Positions 18,504 through 26,578 of a stretch of DNA of 42,655 nucleotides are shown here, piece by piece (position 1 is the stretch's first letter; every line of letters starts with the position of its first letter). Where the stretch lies: assembly GCA_024401515.1 (NCBI GenBank), contig JAKSKY010000007.1, forward strand, positions 1 to 42,655. The letters run 5' to 3'. The notes beneath the pieces were generated by a model, which saw only the letters and a list, made by a program, of their open reading frames with translations, did not search any database and had not been told where the DNA came from. The stretch comes from Paludibacteraceae bacterium. GTDB taxonomy: Bacteria; Bacteroidota; Bacteroidia; Bacteroidales; Paludibacteraceae. The position numbers and the translations under genes are program-made.

Positions 18504-19037
18504 ATGAAGTTGGACAAAAGCTTTGGCTGGTATGCTCTGAATGTGTTTTTTAATCGCGTGTCGAAATTGTCGACATTGCTCGATTCGGAAGAGATGGAGT
18601 ACTACGTGCCGATGCGGACAGTGGAACTTTTCAAGAATGGGGAGAAAACCTACGAAAAACGTCAGTTAATCGCATCATTATTGTTCTTGAGATGCACCTC
18701 TTCCTATTTTGATGGCTTGAAAGAGCGTTTTGGTGATTCTTTTTACGTCTATGCGGATCGTGAAACCAAAAAGCCGAGAAGGATTCCGGACCATGAGATG
18801 AACTCTTTTATGCTAGTCACTTCGGTCGAAGATATAGGTATGGAGTTACTACCGCAAGGGGAGTGTAATTACACGATAGGAGATCATGTTAAAGTTGTGG
18901 AAGGTTTGTTCAAAGGAGCGGAAGGTTACATTAAACGAATTCAAGGAAGAAAGAGATTGATAGTCTCTATCGAAGGAATCGCAGTGGTAGCAACCTCCTA
19001 CATTCCACGTTCGTATTTGGAAATAATTGAAGATTGA
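18504..19037 (+). CDS. UpxY-family transcription antiterminator (NusG paralogue)
   Basis: The open frame extends upstream to a TTG, but the ATG at 18504 gives a 177-aa protein beginning MKLDKSFGWYALNVFFNRV, the usual UpxY start. The NGN domain covers about residues 8-110, and a KOW motif follows in GDHVKVVEGLFKGAEGYI. UpxY proteins are NusG homologues that bind the elongating polymerase and let it read through the long leader of their own polysaccharide operon in Bacteroides. They are normally the first gene of a locus. Here it precedes the second WecA by 20 nt and marks the start of module 2. No UpxZ partner is visible. Confidence 0.9.
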   Translation: MKLDKSFGWYALNVFFNRVSKLSTLLDSEEMEYYVPMRTVELFKNGEKTYEKRQLIASLLFLRCTSSYFDGLKERFGDSFYVYADRETKKPRRIPDHEMNSFMLVTSVEDIGMELLPQGECNYTIGDHVKVVEGLFKGAEGYIKRIQGRKRLIVSIEGIAVVATSYIPRSYLEIIED

Positions 19038-19057
19038 TTGTCAAATAATTATTATGT

Positions 19058-20206
19058 ATGTCTGATTTTTTTGTTACCATGTCAGAGGCCTCTTTTTGGA
19101 GGTTTTCTATGATTGCCGTATTGGTGATGGCAATTATCGCTGCGGGTGTCTTGATTCCCCAGATTTTGTTGATCGCCTTCAGAAAAAAATTGTTTGACGA
19201 GCCTGATGAGCGTAAGATTCATCACAGTACCGTTCCCCGTTTGGGTGGATTGGCTTTCGAACCGGTGATTTTGTTTACGATCTTCATCATGCTTGTATTT
19301 GATGTGCATGCGGGTCAAGCCCGTCTTACGAGCGCTTTGGGCGCCAATGTGTTGCCATTGTCCATCTGTATCTGTTCGCTGATTCTGCTCTATTTGGTGG
19401 GTATCGCGGATGATTTGATCGGTGTGAAATATAGCGCGAAGTTTGTGGTTCAAGTGGCATGTGGCCTTCTGTTCCTATTTGGTGGCTTGTATTTGAACAA
19501 TCTTCATGGCATATTTTTCTTGCACGAACTGCCAAAGTTTTTGTTTTGGCCGTTGACCGTTGTGATGGTGGTCTTTATCATCAATGCCATGAACCTCATC
19601 GACGGTATTGATGGTTTGGCTTCCGGATTGAGCGGTGTCGCCTTGACCTATTATGGCTGCGTGTTTTTCAATTTACATGACTATACCTTCGCCTTGGTCG
19701 CATTCGCTACTTTGGGAACTGTAATTCCGTTCTTCTATTACAATGTATTTGGAAAGGCGGAGAAGCAACGCAAGATTTTCATGGGTGATACTGGTTCTTT
19801 GACCATTGGACTTATCCTTTGTTTCCTTAGTTTCCGTATGGCGAATGTGCAGGTAAGTGCCGGCTCTCCATGTTTGGCGGATATTAATCCACTCTTCTTG
19901 GCCTTCAGTCCATTGTTTGTGCCTTGTTTGGATGTGGTACGTGTCTTTATGCACCGTATTCGTAAGGGCAATAGTCCATTCTTGCCGGATAAGAGTCATA
20001 TCCACCACAAATTGTTGAATTTGGGTATGTCCCAACATGCTGCGATGATTACCATCCTCAGCTGTTCCGCCCTTAACATCGCATTGTGTGTGGTCTTGTC
20101 CAAATATGTTCATCCTACCTTGTTGTTTCTAGGCTGTTTGGTTTTGTTCACTGCCCTCAACATTTGGATGACACACAAGATCCATCAAAAGAATATCGAA
20201 TATTAA
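19058..20206 (+). CDS. WecA-like undecaprenyl-phosphate sugar-1-P transferase (copy 2)
   Basis: This is a 382-aa paralogue of the protein at 6612 with every family motif intact (DEPDERKIHHSTVPRLGG, GIADD, NAMNLIDGIDGLASG, GDTGSL, HIHHKL). Differences cluster in the first 20 residues, in the loop around residues 260-278 (VQVSAGSPCLADINP in place of the copy 1 sequence), and near the C-terminus. Both copies should therefore be active and probably use the same or similar donors. An ATG 4 nt upstream is out of frame; the start at 19058 is chosen to match copy 1. It is first after UpxY and 18 nt before the second Wza. Confidence 0.92.
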   Translation: MSDFFVTMSEASFWRFSMIAVLVMAIIAAGVLIPQILLIAFRKKLFDEPDERKIHHSTVPRLGGLAFEPVILFTIFIMLVFDVHAGQARLTSALGANVLPLSICICSLILLYLVGIADDLIGVKYSAKFVVQVACGLLFLFGGLYLNNLHGIFFLHELPKFLFWPLTVVMVVFIINAMNLIDGIDGLASGLSGVALTYYGCVFFNLHDYTFALVAFATLGTVIPFFYYNVFGKAEKQRKIFMGDTGSLTIGLILCFLSFRMANVQVSAGSPCLADINPLFLAFSPLFVPCLDVVRVFMHRIRKGNSPFLPDKSHIHHKLLNLGMSQHAAMITILSCSALNIALCVVLSKYVHPTLLFLGCLVLFTALNIWMTHKIHQKNIEY

Positions 20207-20224
20207 GAAACGCGAAATAGATTT

Positions 20225-21055
20225 ATGAGAAATATAAAATTGTTATTGGCTGCCATGGTGGCTTGTATGATGATGGGCTCTTGCTCTTCATACAAGAAGA
20301 TCCCTTACTTCCAGGATGCTGATCAGGTGAAAGGAATCAATACCGCCGCGGTTCAAGAGATAACGATTCGTCCGAAAGATAGGATCTCCATTGTGGTCAA
20401 CTGTAAGGATCCAATGATTTCCGCTCTTTTCAACCTTCCATATGTGACGCAACGAGTAGTGAGCACTGGTGCGAAAAATACATTGTATGGCGAGGAGTCA
20501 AGCGCGGTGTCGGGTTACACGGTCGATAGCGATGGAAACATCGATTTCCCTACCATCGGTAAGATTAATGTGGCTGGTTTGACTAGAAATGAGTTGGCCG
20601 CTTTGATTAAAGATGAGATTGAAGCGCGTAACCAGGCGAAGGATCCTGTTGTCACTGTCGACTTCCTGAATCTAAGCGTAACCGTGATGGGCGAGGTTGC
20701 CAATCCAGGCATTTATCGTATATACAAGGATAATATCACCCTTTTGGAGGCCATCGGCGGCGCTGGTGACATCACTGTTCAGGGAAAACGTGATAATGTC
20801 TTGGTGTTACGAATGGAGGATGGTAAGCAAAAGTCTTACCGTGTGAACATGACCTCATTGCAAAATGTGGTGCAATCCCCAGTGTTCTATTTGCAACAAG
20901 ATGATATCGTCTATGTGGAGCCTAATAAGATGAAGGCTAAACAATCCACAGTCAATGGAAACACGGTCCGTTCCGCATCCTTTTGGATTTCATTATCCTC
21001 TTTGGCCACTACGGTCGCCACACTTGTCTTGAATCAGAAAAACAGGTCTAAATAA
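20225..21055 (+). CDS. Wza-like polysaccharide export lipoprotein (copy 2)
   Basis: This is a 276-aa lipoprotein with a signal peptide ending in MMMGSC (C20). The Poly_export and SLBB domains are almost identical to the copy at 7780; most changes are in the signal peptide and the last 20 residues. At DNA level the two copies differ at many third codon positions, so the similarity is kept by selection rather than by recent duplication. Unlike copies 1 and 3 it is not followed by a wzc gene. It must rely on a Wzc from another module if it is functional. Confidence 0.92.
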   Translation: MRNIKLLLAAMVACMMMGSCSSYKKIPYFQDADQVKGINTAAVQEITIRPKDRISIVVNCKDPMISALFNLPYVTQRVVSTGAKNTLYGEESSAVSGYTVDSDGNIDFPTIGKINVAGLTRNELAALIKDEIEARNQAKDPVVTVDFLNLSVTVMGEVANPGIYRIYKDNITLLEAIGGAGDITVQGKRDNVLVLRMEDGKQKSYRVNMTSLQNVVQSPVFYLQQDDIVYVEPNKMKAKQSTVNGNTVRSASFWISLSSLATTVATLVLNQKNRSK

Positions 21056-21090
21056 TCAATCAAGCCAGAAATAGGGAAGTACTTGGATTT

Positions 21091-21726
21091 ATGAAGAATA
21101 TAATAATCATAGGCGCTAGGGGGTTCGGTCGTGAATGTTTCGATTTGTTCAAACACAAAAAGGGACAATATTTCAAATACCGTATCAAGGGATTTTTGGA
21201 TGATAAAGCCGATGCTTTGGATGGCTTGAAGGGGTATCCTCCTATTTTAGGGGCTGTCGAGACCTATGAAATACAAAAGAATGATGTATTCTTCTGTGCC
21301 TTAGGTGATCCGGTGTATCGTAAAAAATATGCTGAAATAATTTTGAATAAGGGCGGAGAGTTTATATCTTGCATAAGCGACTACGCTTTGATCAATCCGA
21401 CCGCCCATTTAGGTAAGGGTGTCTTTGTCGGTGCCTATGCGATTATATCGGCGGAAGTGAAGGTGGAGGACTTTTCCGTTATCCACCCGTTCTGTAACAT
21501 CGGACACGACGCTACGATCGGTTCTTACAGCGAAGTGGAGGCCTATGTGGCAATGGGCGGCTCTTCGCAAGTGGGAGAACAGGCGACTATCCATCCGCAT
21601 GCCTCAATATTACCTCGTGTGAAGGTGGGCAAGAACGCGACGGTGGGAGCGGGTAGTGTAGTCCTTAAAAATGTAAAGGAGGGGAGTACCGTGTTTGGTG
21701 TTCCCGCAAAAGTTGTAGATTTTTAA
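21091..21726 (+). CDS. NeuD/PglD-like left-handed beta-helix acyltransferase
   Basis: The 211-aa protein has the two-part layout of sugar O- or N-acetyltransferases of the NeuD/PglD family. An N-terminal Rossmann-like nucleotide-sugar domain carries IIIIGARGFGRE (8-13 core), and a left-handed beta-helix of hexapeptide repeats spans about 100-205. The catalytic base is likely H139 in CNIGHDATIG, matching the active His of PglD. The family transfers acetyl, or sometimes longer acyl groups, to amino sugars or sialic acids. Its position directly before an ACP and condensing enzymes suggests the donor may be an acyl-ACP; that is inference. Confidence 0.85.
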   Translation: MKNIIIIGARGFGRECFDLFKHKKGQYFKYRIKGFLDDKADALDGLKGYPPILGAVETYEIQKNDVFFCALGDPVYRKKYAEIILNKGGEFISCISDYALINPTAHLGKGVFVGAYAIISAEVKVEDFSVIHPFCNIGHDATIGSYSEVEAYVAMGGSSQVGEQATIHPHASILPRVKVGKNATVGAGSVVLKNVKEGSTVFGVPAKVVDF

Positions 21727-21742
21727 TTAATATATAGTGATT

Positions 21743-21979
21743 ATGAAAACATTAGACGAATTTGTAGCTCTTTTCGCTGAGCAATTGGATGATACAGATC
21801 CATCTACAGTAACTGCACAAACCAAGATCCGTGATTTGGAGGAGTGGTCATCTCTTTTGGCTTTGTCTTTGATTTCAATGGTTGATGAGGAGTTCGGTAT
21901 CGCTTTGAAGGGTGATGATGTGAAGAATTCCGAGACGATCGAGGACGTTTATAACGTGATTAAGGCTAAGCTACAATAA
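21743..21979 (+). CDS. Acyl carrier protein
   Basis: This is a small acidic protein of 78 aa from the ATG at 21743; an upstream in-frame GTG at 21737 is less likely. The sequence around EEWSSLLALSLISMVDEEFGI aligns with the phosphopantetheine site of ACPs, with S37 as the attachment serine and the usual preceding Asp replaced by Ser. The remaining helices fit the ACP fold. The stop codon overlaps the ATG of the next KASIII gene by one base (TAATG), pointing to tight coupling. It would hold acyl chains for the KASIII, SDR and acyltransferase encoded beside it. It is a pathway-specific ACP rather than the housekeeping one, judging by context. Confidence 0.87.
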   Translation: MKTLDEFVALFAEQLDDTDPSTVTAQTKIRDLEEWSSLLALSLISMVDEEFGIALKGDDVKNSETIEDVYNVIKAKLQ

Positions 21980-23055
21980 TGGCATTTTTCGAATTTAAGA
22001 ATGTAAGGCTTGCTGGAATCGCCGCTGGTGTTCCTAGCTTTATCGCCAATAATCTTCATCCATTGCCAGAGGATGCGGTATCATCCGACTATTCTCCCGA
22101 GGATTTCGTGAAAACGACTGGTGTTTTGGAACGTCGCATCACCTATACGCAAACCACTTCGGATTTGTGTTACCATGCGACCCAAAAACTCTTGTCCGAT
22201 TTGAACTGGAAAAAGGAGGAGGTCGATGCCATTATTTTCGTATCCCAATCCAGGGACTATAACGCTCCCTCCACGGCTGGTATACTCCAAAACCGATTGG
22301 GGATGTCAACCGACACCTATTGCATCGATTTGACTTTGGGTTGTTCCGGATGGGTATATGGATTGAACACCGTTGCCTCATTGCTCTCTTCCGGTTGTAT
22401 GAAGAAAGCTTTGTTGATGGCTGGAGACTCCAAAGCGGTACGTCCGATGCAGTTGTCTCCACTTTTCGGCCATGCGGGAACCGTAACAGCCGTAGAGTAC
22501 AAAGAGGGCGAAAAAGGGTTCTGTTTCCATTGTGGAACGGATGGTAGTGGCTATGACGCTATTATCATTCCTGATGGAGGTTCAAGAAACCTCACATCTC
22601 CCAACTCCTTTGTTTTTGAGGATTGTGAAGATGGCCATAAGAGCAGGATGGAATCCAGAATGAAAGGTATGGATGTCTTTTCATTCGGTATCACCACCGC
22701 ACCGAAATCGGTGAAGAAATTGGCTGAACATTTTGAATTCGACTATTTGAGTTACGATTACCTTATGTTGCATCAAGCCAATATGGCGATGAACAACATG
22801 ATTGCCAAGAAGTTGAAATTCACACCGGAGAAAGTTCCGTCTTGTATGCACCATTTTGGAAACACATCGTCGGCTTCCATTCCTTTGACCATCGCGACAG
22901 AGTTGAAGGGAAAGGTGGGTGCGGAACCTAAGCATTTTATCTGCTGTGGTTTTGGTGTGGGTCTCTCATGGGCCACTGTCGCGTTCACCACGGAGAATTT
23001 CATCATCTCAGATCTTGTCGAGGTGGATGAGAATGGCAATGTCGTCCATTCATAA
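21979..23055 (+). CDS. KASIII (FabH-like) condensing enzyme with full triad
   Basis: This 358-aa thiolase-fold protein belongs to the ketoacyl-ACP synthase III family. The catalytic triad is complete: C122 in LGCSGWVYGL, H265 in MLHQANMAM, and N295 in FGNTSSASIP. It should be able to load an acyl group on the cysteine and condense it with a malonyl thioester, giving a 3-ketoacyl-ACP. FabH relatives in secondary pathways may also transfer acyl groups to other acceptors. It overlaps the ACP gene by one base and is followed 28 nt later by a second KASIII, so the three are probably co-expressed. Starter and product are not evident. Confidence 0.92.
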   Translation: MAFFEFKNVRLAGIAAGVPSFIANNLHPLPEDAVSSDYSPEDFVKTTGVLERRITYTQTTSDLCYHATQKLLSDLNWKKEEVDAIIFVSQSRDYNAPSTAGILQNRLGMSTDTYCIDLTLGCSGWVYGLNTVASLLSSGCMKKALLMAGDSKAVRPMQLSPLFGHAGTVTAVEYKEGEKGFCFHCGTDGSGYDAIIIPDGGSRNLTSPNSFVFEDCEDGHKSRMESRMKGMDVFSFGITTAPKSVKKLAEHFEFDYLSYDYLMLHQANMAMNNMIAKKLKFTPEKVPSCMHHFGNTSSASIPLTIATELKGKVGAEPKHFICCGFGVGLSWATVAFTTENFIISDLVEVDENGNVVHS

Positions 23056-23083
23056 TTTGTAAACTAATTTGAACTAAACATAT

Positions 23084-24166
23084 ATGTCGTTCATAGAGAT
23101 AAAGGATGTCAGAATCGCTGGTATATCCACTGCGGTACCTGCAAGGGTAGTGGACAATACCAAGGTTTCGTCCACCGTAGGAAATGATGCGGAATCCGTA
23201 CAGGATTTTGTGAAGCGAGTTGGAATCTTCGAGAGAAGGGAGAGCCTTCAATTGACAGCTGCCGATCTATCTTGTGAGGCATGCGAGCGACTCATTGCTG
23301 ATTTGGGCTGGGAGAAAGAGTCCATCGAGGCGATTCTTGCGGTGACCATTACACCAGATTATCCCTTGCCGGTTAATGCCTGCATGATCCAAGACCGTCT
23401 TGGCTTGAGCAAAGAGTGTTATGCCCAGGATATCTCTATGGGATGCTCCGGTTGGGTCTATGGTCTTAGCGCTGTAGCCTCTCTCCTTGGCAGTGGAAAC
23501 ATCAAACGCGCGATCATGGTGACGGGTGAATCCAAGATGCATTGGGGAAAGGGTGTCAACGATTTGACGTTGGGTCATGCCGTTTCCGCCACCGCTGTCG
23601 AATATATGCCAGGTGCGGATTCTTTGAAGTTCCATTTTGGAACCGACGGAAGCGGTGCCGACTCTATGATTTTACCTAAGAGTGGTGTGCGTAACATGCA
23701 CTATTCCGACGAAGAGATCAAACTTTTGGAAAATAAGGAATTGCAACGTTCCATGGAGGTGGAGATGAATAGCGAGGAGATGGCTCAATTCGCCATCAAT
23801 CGTGTTCCACAAACCATCCAAGCTTTGTCTGACCGTTATGGCATCGACTACAAAGGCTGCGATTACCTTGTGCTCAATCAGTCTAACCAACAGATTACCG
23901 ACCAATTGGTGAAGAAGTTGGGTGTAGATCCCGCCAAAGCCATCTCATCATTGCGTAAATTCGGCAATACACTATCCGCATCGATCCCAGTTACGATCAC
24001 CACGCAGCTCAAGGGGATGATAGAAAACAAGAAAACGCAATTTGTCGCTTGCGGTTATGGAATTGGCCTCTCATGGGGAAGTGTCGCTTTCTCAACAGAG
24101 AATATCGTGATATCAGACCTTGTAGAGGTTCCGGAAAATAGATTTGAAGATTTAAAATGGGAATAA
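23084..24166 (+). CDS. KASIII-like protein with catalytic His replaced by Asn
   Basis: The 360-aa paralogue of the preceding KASIII aligns with it almost without gaps. The nucleophile C121 (MGCSGWVYGL) and N295 (FGNTLSASIP) are kept, but the position of the catalytic His reads N265 in LVLNQSNQQ; the codon is AAT at 23876-23878. In FabH the His is needed for decarboxylative condensation. The protein may therefore be an acyltransferase, a partner subunit, or an enzyme with altered chemistry. It is otherwise intact and of full length, which argues against a decaying gene. It overlaps the SDR start by one base if the SDR begins at 24166. Confidence 0.9.
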   Translation: MSFIEIKDVRIAGISTAVPARVVDNTKVSSTVGNDAESVQDFVKRVGIFERRESLQLTAADLSCEACERLIADLGWEKESIEAILAVTITPDYPLPVNACMIQDRLGLSKECYAQDISMGCSGWVYGLSAVASLLGSGNIKRAIMVTGESKMHWGKGVNDLTLGHAVSATAVEYMPGADSLKFHFGTDGSGADSMILPKSGVRNMHYSDEEIKLLENKELQRSMEVEMNSEEMAQFAINRVPQTIQALSDRYGIDYKGCDYLVLNQSNQQITDQLVKKLGVDPAKAISSLRKFGNTLSASIPVTITTQLKGMIENKKTQFVACGYGIGLSWGSVAFSTENIVISDLVEVPENRFEDLKWE

Positions 24167-24918
24167 TGAATAATCCATTCTCCCTAGAGGGAAAAACAAT
24201 ATTAGTGACAGGTGCCTCTTCTGGTATCGGTCAAGGTTGTGCGGTGATGGCCGCGCAAATGGGTGCGAAAGTGATTGTCTCAGGACGAAACGAAGAGCGC
24301 CTACAAGAGACTTTGAAACAATTGCAAGGTGAGGGACACACCACATTCGCTGGCGATTTGACCGATGCCGCTGTGATCGAGAAGATGGTTGGCGAAGTGC
24401 CCGCTTTGGATGGCGTAGTGTTCTCCGCTGGTATCTCCATGACCGCTCCCTTTGCTTTCACGACACGTGAAAAGTTCGACAAGGTCTTTAATGTGAATTT
24501 TTTCTCACCCATTGAATTGCTTCGTTTACTTGTGAAGAAGAAGAAATTGGTCAATGGTTCTTCCGTCGTATTCATCTCCTCTGTGGGCGGTAATTTCGGA
24601 TTCTCTGTCGGTAATGGCGCATATGGCGCATCCAAGGCCGCGTTGAATTCCATGTCACGCCTTTGCAGTTTGGAGTTGGCTCCTAAGAAGATTCGTGTCA
24701 ACGCGATCTGTCCTGGTATGGTGGAGACGCCGTTGGTACAAGGATTTTCACAGAATATTACCGAAGAGGAGAAGCAAAGGGATATTGATTTCTATCCATT
24801 GAAAAGATACGGAAAACCCGAAGATATCGCTGGCGGTGTAGTTTATCTATTGTCTGAAGCGGCCTCTTGGGTGACAGGCCAAGCCATCTGCATCGATGGC
24901 GGTATCACCGCTTACTAA
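24166..24918 (+). CDS. SDR oxidoreductase, FabG-like
   Basis: This is a 250-aa short-chain dehydrogenase/reductase from the ATG at 24166; another in-frame ATG at 24157 would lengthen the overlap with the KASIII gene. The cofactor motif TGASSGIG lies at 15-22. The catalytic YxxxK is Y153-GAS-K157, the Ser is in VVFISSVGG, and the C-terminal CPGMVETPL and ITGQ-like VTGQAICIDGG are typical of FabG-type ketoreductases. In this setting it would reduce a 3-ketoacyl-ACP made by the KASIII to a 3-hydroxyacyl-ACP. Action on a keto-sugar is an alternative I cannot exclude. Confidence 0.88.
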   Translation: MNNPFSLEGKTILVTGASSGIGQGCAVMAAQMGAKVIVSGRNEERLQETLKQLQGEGHTTFAGDLTDAAVIEKMVGEVPALDGVVFSAGISMTAPFAFTTREKFDKVFNVNFFSPIELLRLLVKKKKLVNGSSVVFISSVGGNFGFSVGNGAYGASKAALNSMSRLCSLELAPKKIRVNAICPGMVETPLVQGFSQNITEEEKQRDIDFYPLKRYGKPEDIAGGVVYLLSEAASWVTGQAICIDGGITAY

Positions 24919-24936
24919 TAATAAAAAAATATCACA

Positions 24937-24970
24937 TAATAGAGGCGCCTCTTTTCAGGTGTCTCTATTA
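24937..24970. repeat. Long imperfect hairpin between SDR and flippase genes
   Basis: A 14-bp stem (24937-24950 with 24957-24970, two G-U pairs) encloses the 6-nt loop CTTTTC. On the plus strand no T-run follows. On the minus strand it is followed by a run of T (the A-run at 24923-24929), so it is not an ordinary plus-strand terminator. A 10-bp palindrome TAGATATCTA lies just downstream at 24976-24985. It may attenuate or process the transcript between the acyl cassette and the flippase. Confidence 0.5.
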
Positions 24971-24993
24971 TTGTGTAGATATCTATACAATTT

Positions 24994-26460
24994 ATGGCAG
25001 AAGAATCGTTGCAGCACAAAACGAAGATGGGACTCCTGTGGAGTGCCTTCGAACGCTTTGGTACCCAAGGAATATCGGCCCTATTCGCTATCTTTTTGGC
25101 GAGATTACTCTCCCCGGAAGATTACGGTTTGGTGGCGATGCCCATGGTCTTCATGTGCTTGGCGCAATGCTTCATCGATAGTGGATTCGCCTCGGCATTG
25201 GTGCGCAAGCCCGATTTGAAGGAGGAGGATATTGTCACGGCTTTCTATTTCAATGTCGTGATGGGTATCGTATGCTATTTGATACTCTTCTTCGCCTCTC
25301 CATTCGTCGCTGATTTCTATCATGCGCCTGAATTGTCGAAACTATTGAAAGTCTCTGCGCTCAGTTTGTTGATCGGTTCCTTCGGAACGGTTCAGCAAGC
25401 GCTTTTAACCAAATCGATCGATTTTAAGCGTCAAGCCAAAATCTCCCTTTGCGCCTCACTGCTCAGTGGCGCCATCGCGATCACTTTAGCCCTAAACGGG
25501 TGGGGCGTGTGGGCTTTGATCTTCCAAGCGGTTTGTGGACAAATCGTACGTACCATACTTCTTTGGATCACCAGTCAATGGCGTCCTCATGGAGCGTGGT
25601 CGGCCAGTTCATTCCACTATTTGTGGAATTTTGGTAGCAAGATGCTGGCCTCCGCAGTGTTGGATACCATCTACAACAATATCTATCCAATCGTCATTGG
25701 AAAATTCTTCAACAAGAAGGATTTGGGAAATTTCGTCAACGCCAACAATTTGGCCTCTTTGCCCTCCAGCAATTTGACCGGTGTCTTGCAGCGTGTCACC
25801 TTCCCCGTGTTAAGTTCCATCCAAGATGACGATGCCCGATTGGCCACCAGTTACAGAAAACTGTTGCGTTTATCCGCCTTCTTGATATTCCCTTTGATGG
25901 TGGGCCTTTCCGCCGCGGCACGTCCCTTTATCCTTACCTTGATCGGAGAAAAGTGGGAGGGAAGTATCGTCCTTTTGCAGTTGGCCTGTTTCTACATGAT
26001 GTTCTATCCCATCCATGCGATCAATTTGAACCTATTGGAGGTGAAAGGACGTTCCGATCTATTCCTACGTTTGGAGATTATCAAAAAGGTGCTAGGTGCC
26101 ATTGTGATGGCCTTGGCCATTCCGCACGGAATCATTTGCATGATGGCGAGTGGTATCGTCTCCTCTTTGTTAGCATTGGTAATTAATACCTACTACACGG
26201 GTGTGCTGATCAATGTGGGCTTTTTCAAGCAAGTTTTGGACCTTCTGCCTATCTTTTGCGTGAGTATGGTGATGTGGGGCGCCATCATGTTGTTCAATTA
26301 CTATGTGGATTTGGATATCATGGCCCTTCTGTTGGTGGTGGACATTGTGATTGGTGTGACCCTATATTTGCTTCTATCCAAAATCTTTCTGAAGAAAGAG
26401 ACCAGCGAGGTGTTGGAGATGATGCCGGAGAAGATCAAGAGCAAAATGAAGTGGTTGTAG
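24994..26460 (+). CDS. Wzx-like flippase (MOP superfamily), copy 1
   Basis: This is a polytopic protein of 488 aa with about 12-14 hydrophobic segments. The N-terminus, KMGLLWSAFERFGTQGISAL followed by FLARLLSPEDYGLVAM, is characteristic of the WzxC/PST branch. It would move lipid-linked repeat units across the inner membrane. It ends module 2, 75 nt after the SDR gene. It is only distantly related to the other two flippases in the window, which resemble each other more closely. Confidence 0.9.
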   Translation: MAEESLQHKTKMGLLWSAFERFGTQGISALFAIFLARLLSPEDYGLVAMPMVFMCLAQCFIDSGFASALVRKPDLKEEDIVTAFYFNVVMGIVCYLILFFASPFVADFYHAPELSKLLKVSALSLLIGSFGTVQQALLTKSIDFKRQAKISLCASLLSGAIAITLALNGWGVWALIFQAVCGQIVRTILLWITSQWRPHGAWSASSFHYLWNFGSKMLASAVLDTIYNNIYPIVIGKFFNKKDLGNFVNANNLASLPSSNLTGVLQRVTFPVLSSIQDDDARLATSYRKLLRLSAFLIFPLMVGLSAAARPFILTLIGEKWEGSIVLLQLACFYMMFYPIHAINLNLLEVKGRSDLFLRLEIIKKVLGAIVMALAIPHGIICMMASGIVSSLLALVINTYYTGVLINVGFFKQVLDLLPIFCVSMVMWGAIMLFNYYVDLDIMALLLVVDIVIGVTLYLLLSKIFLKKETSEVLEMMPEKIKSKMKWL

Positions 26461-26522
26461 TCCGCTGGGAAATCATAAGAAGTCCAGCCATTTGTTAAGA
26501 GTTTCTAAAATGAATTCCCGTT

Positions 26523-26552
26523 TTTGTAAATCCAAAAATATTTGTAATTTTG
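26523..26552 (+). promoter_or_regulatory. Promoter of module 3
   Basis: TTTG at 26523-26526, an 18-nt spacer, and TAATTTTG at 26545-26552 match the Bacteroidota sigma-ABfr consensus closely. It makes the third Wza and second Wzc an independent transcription unit with a leader of about 285 nt. Confidence 0.75.
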
Positions 26553-26578
26553 CATCCGTATCAATTTGTTGAATTTTA

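Noticed and set aside
6612-20206. A recent duplication of the wecA-wza pair
   Set aside because: Synonymous sites are heavily changed between copies, so the duplication is old or the copies were acquired separately.
23084-24166. The second KASIII as a pseudogene because of the missing His
   Set aside because: It has no frameshift or stop, keeps the Cys and Asn and full length, and is coupled to its neighbours, so loss of function by decay is unlikely.
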